Below, one piece after another: positions 42,860 to 51,580 of a stretch of 64,000 bases of DNA (positions are counted from its first letter, which is position 1; every line of letters begins with the position of its first letter). The stretch is from Pseudomonadota bacterium. GTDB lineage: Bacteria; Pseudomonadota; Alphaproteobacteria; Acetobacterales; Acetobacteraceae. The stretch is taken from assembly GCA_021818505.1 (NCBI GenBank), contig JAKADX010000004.1, positions 1 to 64,000 on the forward strand. Direction: 5' to 3'. A model generated the notes under the pieces. The model did no database searches, was not told the origin of the DNA, and saw only the letters and a program-made list of their open reading frames with translations. Both the position numbers and the translations under genes were made by a program.

Positions 42860-43839
42860 TGGTCCGTCGGGCCGCGCTCGCGGACGTGCTCGGCGGGGCG
42901 GCTGCGTTCGCCGTGCTGGCTGCCGTGCCGCTGCTCATCGGCGGTAAGGCGGCGCCGGACTTCGTGATCCGCTGCGCCGCCTATGGCCTGTTCGCCACTT
43001 CGCTGAATCTGCTGGTCGGCTATGGCGGCATGATCTCGTTCGGTCACGGCATGTTCTTCGGGCTGGGCGCCTACGCATTCGGGCTGCTGATGCAGCGCAC
43101 GGCGCTCTCGATTCCCGCCGCCTTCGCCCTGACCATCCTGATCGCCGCGGCCGTTGCGACGGTGATCGGGGCGATCTGCGTGCGGCTGAAGGAGATCTAC
43201 TTCGCCTTCGTCACGCTGGCCTTTCAGATGCTCATCCACAGTCTCATCATCTCCTGGGTCGGGCTGACCGGCGGCGACCAGGGGCTGCGCGGCGGCATCC
43301 CGCGCCCGGTGTTCCTCGGCGTCGATCTCGCCAACCGCATCCAGCTTTACCTGGCGTGCGGCGCAGCGCTGGTGATCGGGCTGGTGCTGATGCACCGCAT
43401 CGTCGCCTCGCAGTTCGGCTACACGCTGCGCATGACGCGCGACAACGCCGAGCGCGCCGGCTATCTCGGCGTCGATGTCGTGCGCGTCCGCCTGATCGCC
43501 TTCGTGCTCGCCGCCGTGTTCGCCTGCGTCGGTGGCGTGGTGATGAGCCTGTTCGTCTCCGGCGCCTATCCCGACTTCGCCGACTGGACCGTCTCCGGCG
43601 ACGGAATGTTCATCAACATGCTCGGCGGCATCAACGTGTTCCTCGGTCCCATGCTGGGCACGGTGATCCTGCTGCTGCTCAACGACACGGTGACGCGGCT
43701 GACCGAGCATGACGGCATCGTGCTCGGCGTGGTGATCCTGTTCTTCGCGATCGGCCTGCGCAAGGGCCTCCTCGACTTCGTGCTCGATCGGATCGCCGAG
43801 CGTCGTGCGACCGCCGTCGCATCGCCCGAACGCGGCTGA
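42859..43839 (+). CDS. livM: LivM-type ABC transporter permease
   Basis: 326 residues, about ten membrane helices. LLVGYGGMISFGHGMFFGLGAYAFGL and MTRDNAERAGYLGVDVVRVRLIAFVLAA are the LivM hallmarks, and the family loop GDGMFINMLGGINVFLGPMLG is near the C-terminus. It sits between livH and livG with no spacing. Confidence 0.9.
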   Translation: MVRRAALADVLGGAAAFAVLAAVPLLIGGKAAPDFVIRCAAYGLFATSLNLLVGYGGMISFGHGMFFGLGAYAFGLLMQRTALSIPAAFALTILIAAAVATVIGAICVRLKEIYFAFVTLAFQMLIHSLIISWVGLTGGDQGLRGGIPRPVFLGVDLANRIQLYLACGAALVIGLVLMHRIVASQFGYTLRMTRDNAERAGYLGVDVVRVRLIAFVLAAVFACVGGVVMSLFVSGAYPDFADWTVSGDGMFINMLGGINVFLGPMLGTVILLLLNDTVTRLTEHDGIVLGVVILFFAIGLRKGLLDFVLDRIAERRATAVASPERG

Positions 43840-43842
43840 TCG

Positions 43843-44616
43843 ATGCTGGAACTGCAGCACCTGTGCAAATCCTTCGGCGGCGTGAGGGCGACCAACGACG
43901 TGAGCCTGACATTCGCCGACGGGTCGCTCTCGGCGATCATCGGGCCGAACGGGGCCGGCAAGAGCACGCTGTTCAACCTGCTGACCGGCGCGCTGCGGCC
44001 GGATTCCGGGCGCATCCTGCTGGATGGGAGAGATCTGGTCGGCCTGACTCGCGGCGCCATCGTGCGCCGGGGCATTGGGCGCGCGTTCCAGGTGGCGAGC
44101 ATCTTCCCGTCGCTGACGGTCGAGGAGACGATGCGGGCGGCGGTCGCGGCGGACCGGCGCCGGCACTTCCTGCTGCATCGCCGCTTCCCGCTGGCGGAGA
44201 CGCGCGAGAAGGCGGAGAGCGTGCTGGACATGCTCGGCCTCGCCGATCAACGCCATCGGCGCGCGGCGACGCTATCGCACGGCGATCAGAAGCTGCTCGA
44301 CGTGGCGCTGGCGCTGGTGCTCGATCCGAAGGTGCTGCTGCTGGATGAGCCCACGGCCGGGATGGGGCCGGAGGAACGTTGGCAAATGATCGAGAGGGTC
44401 CACGACCTCTGGCAGCGCCAGCGGATGACCGTCGTATTCATCGAGCACGACATGGACATCGTCTTCAAGATTGCCCCGCACATCGTCGTGCTGTGCTACG
44501 GCCGCGTGCTCGCCGCCGGCACGCCCGACGCGATCCGCGCCGACGAGGCGGTGATCGCCGCCTATCTCGGCACCGCCGTGGACACGGACACGGGCACGGC
44601 GACGGCGGCGGCATGA
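43843..44616 (+). CDS. livG: LivG-type ABC transporter ATPase
   Basis: 257 residues. Walker A GPNGAGKST, signature LSHGDQKLLDVALAL (variant of LSGGQ), Walker B LLLDEPTAGMGPEE, switch His in IEHDMDIV. It energises the transporter with LivF. It overlaps livF by 4 bp. Confidence 0.92.
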   Translation: MLELQHLCKSFGGVRATNDVSLTFADGSLSAIIGPNGAGKSTLFNLLTGALRPDSGRILLDGRDLVGLTRGAIVRRGIGRAFQVASIFPSLTVEETMRAAVAADRRRHFLLHRRFPLAETREKAESVLDMLGLADQRHRRAATLSHGDQKLLDVALALVLDPKVLLLDEPTAGMGPEERWQMIERVHDLWQRQRMTVVFIEHDMDIVFKIAPHIVVLCYGRVLAAGTPDAIRADEAVIAAYLGTAVDTDTGTATAAA

Positions 44617-45329
44617 GCGGCGGGACGCTCCTGCAGGTCGAGGACCTCGACATCTTCTACGGGGCAAGCCAGATTCTGTTCGGCGTCGCGCTGTCGCTGG
44701 GCGAGGGCGAGACTCTCGCACTGCTGGGGCGCAATGGCGCGGGCAAGACCACGACCATGAAGGCGATCGCCGGCCTCGCCGCCGCACGGCGCGGGCGGAT
44801 CGCGCTGCGCGGCGTTGATCTGGCCGGCCGCCGGCCGCATATGATCGCGCGCGCCGGATTGGGCTTCGTGCCGGAGGACCGGCAAATCTTCCCCGACCAC
44901 ACCGTCGAGGACAATCTGCTGATCGGGCACAAGAAGGGGCCGGAGGGCCAGGATGCGTGGCCGCTGCGTCGCATCTACGACGTGTTCCCGCTGCTGGCGC
45001 CGCTGCGTCAGCGCAGCGCCGGACGGCTCTCGGGCGGTGAGCAGCAACTGCTGGCGATCGCGCGCACGCTGATGGGCAATCCGGTGGTGCTGCTGCTCGA
45101 TGAACCGAGCGAAGGCCTGGCACCCATCGTCGTGCAGCGGATCGGCGCACTGTTGCGCAGCCTGCGGGCGACCGGCACCACCATCCTCATCGCCGAGCAG
45201 AACATGCATTTCTGCCTCGGACTCGCGGACCGCGCGACGGTGATCGACAAGGGACGCATCGTCCATACCGCACCGATCGCGGCGTTGCAGGCCGACGAGG
45301 GTGTGCGCAAACGCTACCTGGCGCTATGA
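44613..45329 (+). CDS. livF: LivF-type ABC transporter ATPase
   Basis: 238 residues. Walker A GRNGAGKTT, signature LSGGEQQLLAIARTLM, Walker B LLLDEPSEGLAPIVV, and IAEQNMHF in place of the switch His, as in LivF. ATG 44613 overlaps the livG stop. Confidence 0.92.
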   Translation: MSGGTLLQVEDLDIFYGASQILFGVALSLGEGETLALLGRNGAGKTTTMKAIAGLAAARRGRIALRGVDLAGRRPHMIARAGLGFVPEDRQIFPDHTVEDNLLIGHKKGPEGQDAWPLRRIYDVFPLLAPLRQRSAGRLSGGEQQLLAIARTLMGNPVVLLLDEPSEGLAPIVVQRIGALLRSLRATGTTILIAEQNMHFCLGLADRATVIDKGRIVHTAPIAALQADEGVRKRYLAL

Positions 45330-46021
45330 CGGCACGAGGAGTCGTGGCGATGCACAAGATCATCGAACTGGTGAAGCGGCGCGACGGCCTGGACGTTGCG
45401 TCGTTCCAGGATGACTGGAAGCACCGGCACGGCACGATCGCGGCGCGCGTGCCGGGCCTGCGCCGTTACGTGCAGTCGCACACCCTGCCGCAGGGCTACG
45501 CCAAGGGCGAACTGCTGTTCGACGGCATTGCCGAGATGTGGTTCGACGACGAGCCGACCGCCCGGGCGGCCTTTGCCGGACGAGAGGCCGCGGCGAGCGA
45601 GCAGGACGCGGTGCGCATCATCGACCGCGCCCGGCGCGTCCGCATGCGGGTGGATGTCCATGTTATCCTTGACGGCGCGATCCCGGCGGACGCGGTCAAG
45701 AACATCGAATTCGTCAGTCGGCGGCCTGGGATGGCGCTGACTCCGTTCCGAAACTATTGGCGCGAGGTCCACGGGCCGCTGGCCGCGCGGATTCCGGTGC
45801 TGCTGCGCTACGAGCAGAACCATGCGCAGCCGTCCGCCTATGCCGACGGAGCCGAGCCGGCCTATGACGGTCTGGCGATCACCTGGTTCCGCTCGACCGC
45901 TGACATGAAGCACGGTACGCTGACGGAGGAATACGCGCGGACGCGGGCCGACGAGGCCAACTTCCTGCCCGACGGGCATCTGCCGATCATCATCACGCGC
46001 GAGCATGTGCTGATCGGATAG
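45326..46021 (+). CDS. Tandem EthD-domain protein
   Basis: 231 residues with two EthD-like ferredoxin-fold domains. The first (about 9-105) starts IIELVKRRDGLDVASFQDDWKHRHG and the second (about 115-228) EFVSRRPGMALTPFRNYWREVHGPLAARIP; the DW/YW...HG motifs repeat. The start may be 45326 (overlapping livF) or Met at 45350, which has GAGGAG. EthD proteins often assist oxidative enzymes, but a role beside sarcosine oxidase genes is not established. Confidence 0.75.
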   Translation: MTARGVVAMHKIIELVKRRDGLDVASFQDDWKHRHGTIAARVPGLRRYVQSHTLPQGYAKGELLFDGIAEMWFDDEPTARAAFAGREAAASEQDAVRIIDRARRVRMRVDVHVILDGAIPADAVKNIEFVSRRPGMALTPFRNYWREVHGPLAARIPVLLRYEQNHAQPSAYADGAEPAYDGLAITWFRSTADMKHGTLTEEYARTRADEANFLPDGHLPIIITREHVLIG

Positions 46022-46068
46022 CCCATGCCCTTGACGCCCCGCCGGCCGCGGACCACGCTCGGACGCTG

Positions 46069-47319
46069 ATGAGCTATTCGTTCTTCTCGCTCGCGCGCGA
46101 GGCGCTGCGCGGTCACGTCGGCTGGCGCCCGGCTTGGCGCGATGCCGAACCGCAGCCGCGCTATGACGCGGTGGTGGTCGGCGGCGGCGGGCACGGCCTC
46201 GCGACCGCCTATTACCTTGCCAGCGAGCACGGCATGACCAGCATCGCAGTGCTGGAAAAGGCCTGGATCGGCTCGGGCAATGCCGGGCGCAACACGACCA
46301 TCATCCGCTCCAACTACCTGCTGCCCGGCAACGAAGGTTTCTACGAACTTTCCATGAAGCTGTGGGAGGGGCTGGAGCAGCGGCTGAACTACAACACAAT
46401 GGTCAGTCAGCGTGGTGTGCTGAACCTGTTTCACTCCGATGCTCAGCGCGATGCCTTCGCCCGACGCGGCAATGCCATGCGGCTGCACGGGGTCGATGCC
46501 GAGCTGCTGGACGCGGTACAGGTGCGCGCACGCCATCCCTATCTCGATTTCGACGATGCGCGGTTCCCAATTCGTGGCGGGCTGCTGCAACGGCGCGGCG
46601 GCACGGCGCGGCACGACGCCGTGGTGTGGGGCTATGCGCGCGGCGCCGATGCGCGTGGCGTCGATATCGTGCAGAACTGCGAAGTGACTGGGATTGACGT
46701 CGCGAACGGTCGCGTACGCGGCGTGCGCACCACGCGCGGCGACATCGCGGCGGCCAAGGTGGCGCTTGCCTGCGCCGGCAACTCCTCGCGGGTCGCCGCA
46801 CTCGCGGGCTTGCGCCTGCCGATCGAAAGTCACGTGCTGCAGGCCTTCGTCTCCGAGGGCGTCAAGCCGCTGATCGACGGCGTCATCACCTTCGGCGCAG
46901 GACATTTCTACATCAGCCAGTCCGACAAGGGCGGGCTGGTATTCGGCGGCGACATCGACGGCTACAACAGTTACGCCCAGCGCGGCAGCCTGCCGGTCGT
47001 GGAGGACGTGATGCAGAGCGGCATGGCGGTCCTGCCGATGCTCGGCCGGCTGCGCGTGCTGCGGCAATGGGGCGGCATCATGGACATGAGCATGGACGGT
47101 TCGCCGATCATCGACGCATCGCCGGTCGCCGGCCTCTACGTCAATGCCGGCTGGTGCTATGGCGGGTTCAAGGCGACGCCGGCCTCCGGCTGGTGCTTCG
47201 CGCATCTGATCGCGCGCGATGCGCCGCATCCGGTGGCCGCGGCTTACCGACTCGACCGCTTCGCGCGCGGCGCGCTGCTGGATGAGCGCGGTGCCGGCGC
47301 GCAGCCCAACCTGCACTGA
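46069..47319 (+). CDS. soxB: Sarcosine oxidase, beta subunit
   Basis: 416 residues. FAD motif VVVGGGGHGLATAYYLA, then LEKAWIGSGNAGRNTTIIRSNY, the SoxB signature that leads to the covalent FMN site His, and GAGHFYISQSDKGGLVFGGD near residue 275. It is the flavin subunit that demethylates sarcosine to glycine. Encoded in the standard order B-D-A-G. It overlaps soxD by 1 bp. Confidence 0.93.
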   Translation: MSYSFFSLAREALRGHVGWRPAWRDAEPQPRYDAVVVGGGGHGLATAYYLASEHGMTSIAVLEKAWIGSGNAGRNTTIIRSNYLLPGNEGFYELSMKLWEGLEQRLNYNTMVSQRGVLNLFHSDAQRDAFARRGNAMRLHGVDAELLDAVQVRARHPYLDFDDARFPIRGGLLQRRGGTARHDAVVWGYARGADARGVDIVQNCEVTGIDVANGRVRGVRTTRGDIAAAKVALACAGNSSRVAALAGLRLPIESHVLQAFVSEGVKPLIDGVITFGAGHFYISQSDKGGLVFGGDIDGYNSYAQRGSLPVVEDVMQSGMAVLPMLGRLRVLRQWGGIMDMSMDGSPIIDASPVAGLYVNAGWCYGGFKATPASGWCFAHLIARDAPHPVAAAYRLDRFARGALLDERGAGAQPNLH

Positions 47320-47570
47320 TGCGCATTCCCTGTCCGCATTGCGGCGAGCGCGCCAGCGAGGAATTCTCCTATCTCGGCGCCGCCGATCCGGTCCGTCCGG
47401 CGGCGGATGCCTCCGCCGCCGAATGGCACGACTATGTTTACCTGCGCGACAATCCGGCGGGAGTCATGCGCGAGTTCTGGCATCACGTGCATGGCTGCCG
47501 ACGCTGGCTGGTGGTGGCGCGCGACGTGCGCACGCACGCGATCAGCGCGGCCGTGGACGCGGGCGCATGA
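47319..47570 (+). CDS. soxD: Sarcosine oxidase, delta subunit
   Basis: 83 residues. N-terminal zinc ligands IPCPHCGER, then EFSYLGAAD and the family pattern EWHDYVYLRDNPAGVMREFWHHVHGCRRW with the remaining His/Cys. It holds the heterotetramer together. It overlaps soxA by 4 bp. Confidence 0.92.
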   Translation: MRIPCPHCGERASEEFSYLGAADPVRPAADASAAEWHDYVYLRDNPAGVMREFWHHVHGCRRWLVVARDVRTHAISAAVDAGA

Positions 47571-50518
47571 CGCGGCTGCGCTCGGGCGGCCTGATTGACC
47601 GCGACACGCATCTTCGATTTTCCTTTGATGGACGCGGCTACACCGGGCATCCCGGCGACACGCTGGCCTCGGCGCTGCTTGCCAATGGGGTGCGGCTGTT
47701 CGGGCGCTCGTTCAAGTACCACCGCCCGCGTGGTGTGCTCTCGGCGGGGCCGGAGGAGCCGAACGCGCTGGTCGAATTGCGCAACGGCGCGCGCCGGGAG
47801 CCGAACATCCCGGCAACCGTGACTGAACTGTTCGACGGGCTGGAGGCGTCCAGCCAGAATCGCTTTCCTTCGCTGCGTTTCGATCTGATGGCGGCGAACG
47901 CGCTGCTCTCCCCGCTGTTTCCCGCGGGCTTCTACTACAAGACCTTCATGTGGCCGGCCTCGTGGTGGGAGCGTGTGTACGAACCGCTGATCCGCCGCGC
48001 CGCCGGTCTCGGGCGCGCCGCTGCGATGCCTGACCCCGATGGCTACGAACATGCGCACCTGTTCTGCGACGTGTTGGTGATCGGCGCCGGCCCCGCCGGC
48101 CTCGCCGCCGCACTTGCTGCGGGACGCAGCGGCGCGCGCGTGGTGCTGTGCGATGCCGATACGCGGCTCGGCGGCACGCTGCTCGCCGAGCCCGATGAAG
48201 TCGACGGGCAGCCCGGTGCCGTCTGGGCGCAATCCGTCGAGCGAATGCTGCGTGACTGCGCTGAGGTGCGCATCCTGACGCGTACCACGGTGTTCGGCGC
48301 CTACGACCACGGCACTTATGCCGCGCTGGAGCGGGTTGCCGACCACAAACCGCACCCAGCCCCAGGAGAGCCGCGCCAGCGTGTCTGGCGCATCGTGGCG
48401 AAGCGCGTGGTGCTGGGGGCCGGGGCGGTGGAGCGGTTGGTTGCCTTTCCAGGCAATGACCGGCCCGGTGTCATGCTGGCCGGGGCGGTGCGCTGTTATC
48501 TGGCGCGGTATGCGGTCGCACCCGGTGGCAGCGTCGTGGTGCTGAGCGGCGGTGCCGAGGGCTGGCGCACCGTGGCCGCACTCGCCCGCCACGGCGTCCC
48601 TGTTGCCGCCGTGATTGATCGACGCGGCGAGGTGCCGGAGCCGGACGCAGCGTTAGCGCGGCGGATCGGCGCGCGGCTATTTGCCGGCGGGCGGATCGCA
48701 GCAACGCGGGGATCCACCGGCCTGCATGAGGTGATCGTGCGGGATGCGACCGGCGGCACGATCCCAGTCGCCGCCGATCTGCTGGCGGTGGCCGGCGGGC
48801 ACAATCCGCAGGTCCAACTCGCTTGCCATCTCGGCGGTCGGCCGGTCTGGGACGAGGATCGCGCCGCATTCCTGCCGCCCGCGACGCTGCCGCCCGGCAT
48901 GACCGTCGCCGGTGCCGCCGCCGGCCGCTATGGGCTGGCGGAGTGTCTGCGCGACGGCGCTACCCTCGGTAGTGGCGCTGCGGCGGCGGCCGGATTTCCG
49001 AACGCGCCGTCGCCAGTGCCACGCGCCGCCGGCGACGCGGAGGCGGCCACGTCGATCTGGCTGATGCCGGGCCGGAAGTCCTTCGTCGATCTGCAGCACG
49101 ACGTCACGACCGACGATATCGCGCTCGCGCATCGTGAGGGTTTCCGCGCCGTCGAGCACATGAAACGCTACACCACGCACGGCATGGCGACCGATCAGGG
49201 CAAGTCGGGCGGCGTACTGGGAATGGCGATGATGGCGACGCTGACCGGGCGTACGATGGCCGATACCGGGACGACGCTGCACCGCCCGCCGTACACGCCG
49301 GTTGCGATCGGGGCGCTGGCCGGCGCGCATCGCGGCAGGCATTTTCGGCCGATACGGCGCACACCTGGCCATGACTGGGCCGCCGAGCAGGGGGCATCCT
49401 TCATCGAAAGCGGGCCGTGGCTGCGCGCGCAATGGTTTGCGCGTGCGGGCGAAACCGATTGGCTGCAATCGGTCAGCCGCGAAGTGCTGGCGGTGCGCAG
49501 TGGTGTGGGCGTCAGCGATGTCTCGACGCTCGGCAAGATCGAACTCGTCGGACCGGATGCAGGTGCGTTGCTCGACTTCGTCTATACCAACACGATGTCC
49601 ACGCTGCCGGTCGGGCGCGTGCGCTACGGCATCATGCTGCGCGAGGACGGATTCGTGCTCGATGACGGCACCGCGGCGCGGCTGGAGGCGGACCGGTGGG
49701 TGGTGACAACGACCACCGCCAATGCGCCACGCGTGCTCGCGCACATGGAGTTCGCGCACCAGGTGTTGCGGCCTTCGCTGCGCGTCGCCTTCGTCTCCGT
49801 TACCGACCGCTGGGCACAATACGCCGTCGCAGGGCCGCACGCGCGCGACGTGATCGCGGCGTTGCTCGGCGTCGTGCATGATGTCTCGGATGCCGCTTTC
49901 CCCTATATGGCGTGCGGCACGTTCGGCGACCTGCGGCTGTTCCGAATCTCATTCTCTGGTGAGCTCGCATACGAGGTTGCCGCGCCGGCGCGGGACGGCG
50001 ACGCCCTCATCCGCCGTATCGTACAGGCCGGCTCGGCGCAGGGTATCGTGCCGTACGGGCTGGAGGCGCTTTCGGTGCTGCGCGTCGAGAAGGGCCATCC
50101 GGCCGGCGGGGAGCTGAACGGACAGACCACCGCACGCGATCTCGGCCTCGGAAGGATGCTGTCACAGCGCAAGGATTTCATCGGCCGCGCATTGGCTCGG
50201 CGCCCGGCGCTGCTCGACCCGATGCGCCCGACTCTGGTCGGGCTCGTTCCAGTCGACAAACGCACGCGCCTGCGCGCCGGGGCGCATCTGCTGCCGCGTG
50301 GTGCGCCGCCGCGTATCGAGCATGACCAGGGGTGGATCACTTCGGTCGCGTTCTCGCCGACGCTTAGTCACTGGATCGCGCTGGGGCTGTTGGCCAACGG
50401 GCCGGCGCGACATGGGGAGGTGGTGCGCGCCTACGATCCGGTGCGCAGCGGCGATGCTGAGGTGCAGGTGGTTGCCCCCTGCTTCATCGACCCGGATGGA
50501 GGACGGTTGCGTGGCTGA
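47567..50518 (+). CDS. soxA: Sarcosine oxidase, alpha subunit
   Basis: 983 residues, the expected large subunit. N-terminal 2Fe-2S-like Fer2 fold (FDGRGYTGHPGDTLASALLANG), a NAD-binding domain VIGAGPAGLAAALAAGRSG (about 165-185), and a C-terminal glycine-cleavage T-like folate-binding domain (about 590-980) with GPDAGALLDFVYTN and FRISFSGELAYEV. It converts released methyl to methylene-tetrahydrofolate. ATG 47567 overlaps soxD. Confidence 0.93.
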   Translation: MTRLRSGGLIDRDTHLRFSFDGRGYTGHPGDTLASALLANGVRLFGRSFKYHRPRGVLSAGPEEPNALVELRNGARREPNIPATVTELFDGLEASSQNRFPSLRFDLMAANALLSPLFPAGFYYKTFMWPASWWERVYEPLIRRAAGLGRAAAMPDPDGYEHAHLFCDVLVIGAGPAGLAAALAAGRSGARVVLCDADTRLGGTLLAEPDEVDGQPGAVWAQSVERMLRDCAEVRILTRTTVFGAYDHGTYAALERVADHKPHPAPGEPRQRVWRIVAKRVVLGAGAVERLVAFPGNDRPGVMLAGAVRCYLARYAVAPGGSVVVLSGGAEGWRTVAALARHGVPVAAVIDRRGEVPEPDAALARRIGARLFAGGRIAATRGSTGLHEVIVRDATGGTIPVAADLLAVAGGHNPQVQLACHLGGRPVWDEDRAAFLPPATLPPGMTVAGAAAGRYGLAECLRDGATLGSGAAAAAGFPNAPSPVPRAAGDAEAATSIWLMPGRKSFVDLQHDVTTDDIALAHREGFRAVEHMKRYTTHGMATDQGKSGGVLGMAMMATLTGRTMADTGTTLHRPPYTPVAIGALAGAHRGRHFRPIRRTPGHDWAAEQGASFIESGPWLRAQWFARAGETDWLQSVSREVLAVRSGVGVSDVSTLGKIELVGPDAGALLDFVYTNTMSTLPVGRVRYGIMLREDGFVLDDGTAARLEADRWVVTTTTANAPRVLAHMEFAHQVLRPSLRVAFVSVTDRWAQYAVAGPHARDVIAALLGVVHDVSDAAFPYMACGTFGDLRLFRISFSGELAYEVAAPARDGDALIRRIVQAGSAQGIVPYGLEALSVLRVEKGHPAGGELNGQTTARDLGLGRMLSQRKDFIGRALARRPALLDPMRPTLVGLVPVDKRTRLRAGAHLLPRGAPPRIEHDQGWITSVAFSPTLSHWIALGLLANGPARHGEVVRAYDPVRSGDAEVQVVAPCFIDPDGGRLRG

Positions 50519-51020
50519 GGTAACGGCACACTGGATGCCGCCCGTCTCGGCTGTCTGCGTCACTGCCTGGCCGGGGACGACGGCGGCGCTGGCGGCGCGG
50601 TTGCGCGACGCCTTGGGCCTTGAGCTCGCTGCGCCGGGATGTTGGACGGCGTCCGGCGAGATTGTCTGCGTCTGGCTCGGTCCGGATCGCTGGCAAATCG
50701 AACACGCGGACCGACCCGATCTGGCGCGTCAGCTTTCGGACGTTACGGGCGGCCTTGGCGGCGCGATCGAGATGTCGGATGCACGCGTCGTCCTGAGCGT
50801 TGCGGGCGAGGGCAGCCGGGAGGTGCTGGCACGTCTGCTGCCGCTCGACCTGCATCCGCGCGCCTTTGGGCCTGGCCGCACCGCAGCCACCGTCGCCGCT
50901 CACATCAGCGTGTACGTACGTCAGATCGATTCCGTTCCGACCTGGCAGATCGCGTGTCCGCGAGGCTACGCCGAAAGTTTTGCGCACGCGGTCGCGACGG
51001 CCGGCGCCGTCCTGCGCTGA
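50511..51020 (+). CDS. soxG: Sarcosine oxidase, gamma subunit
   Basis: 169 residues. GTG start at 50511 behind GGAGGA, overlapping the soxA stop by 8 bp. The SoxG pattern CVWLGPDRWQIEH and LDLHPRAFGPGRTAATVAAHISVYVRQ is visible. Small GcvT-like subunit of the tetramer; closes the BDAG operon. Confidence 0.87.
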   Translation: MAEVTAHWMPPVSAVCVTAWPGTTAALAARLRDALGLELAAPGCWTASGEIVCVWLGPDRWQIEHADRPDLARQLSDVTGGLGGAIEMSDARVVLSVAGEGSREVLARLLPLDLHPRAFGPGRTAATVAAHISVYVRQIDSVPTWQIACPRGYAESFAHAVATAGAVLR

Positions 51021-51103
51021 CCGCTGGCCGGCCGGGCCACACGTCCGGCTTTGCCGCGAGCATCGCCGCGCGTAATCTCTCCGGGACAGCGGAGGCATGG
51101 GCG

Positions 51104-51580
51104 ATGACCTACGCGATCCGGGTGAACGGATTGGTGCGGACCGTCGATGCGGACGGCAACACGCCGCTGCTCTGGGTGCTGCGCGACGATCTCGACCTCA
51201 AGGGCAGCAAATTTGGTTGCGGCGCCGGACTGTGTGGCGCCTGCACGGTCCATCTCGACGGCGCACCGGTGCGGTCCTGTTCGGTCCCGCTCGCCGCCGT
51301 CGGCAACGCCACTGTGGTGACGATCGAGGCGATGGCGGGCGATCCGGTTGGCCGGCGCGTGCAGGCGGCCTGGATGCGGCTCGACGTTCCGCAGTGCGGC
51401 TATTGCCAGGCGGGGCAGATCATGTCGGCCACCGCGCTTTTGGCGCGCACGAAGCAGCCGAGCGATGGCGATATCGATGCTGCAATGTCGGGCAATGTCT
51501 GCCGTTGCTGCAGCTATCGCCGCATCCGCGCGGCGATCCATCAGGCGGCTGCCGCGCTTGCCGGGGAGGAGCAGCCATGA
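51104..51580 (+). CDS. [2Fe-2S] subunit of a molybdenum hydroxylase (IorA type)
   Basis: 158 residues. The plant-type 2Fe-2S motif has Cys39, 44, 47 and 59 (FGCGAGLCGACTVHL, RSCSVP). The second cluster domain has CGYCQAGQ and NVCRCCSY, instead of the usual C-R-C-T-G-Y. It feeds electrons from the Mo centre to an external acceptor. Its 4-bp overlap with the large subunit gene pairs them. Similar to isoquinoline 1-oxidoreductase alpha. Confidence 0.88.
   Translation: MTYAIRVNGLVRTVDADGNTPLLWVLRDDLDLKGSKFGCGAGLCGACTVHLDGAPVRSCSVPLAAVGNATVVTIEAMAGDPVGRRVQAAWMRLDVPQCGYCQAGQIMSATALLARTKQPSDGDIDAAMSGNVCRCCSYRRIRAAIHQAAAALAGEEQP

Noticed and set aside
42559-44256. A 565-codon minus-strand frame across livH, livM and livG
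   Set aside because: Antisense shadow, rich in His, Gln, Asp and Glu with no recognisable domain; the plus strand encodes clear transporter subunits.
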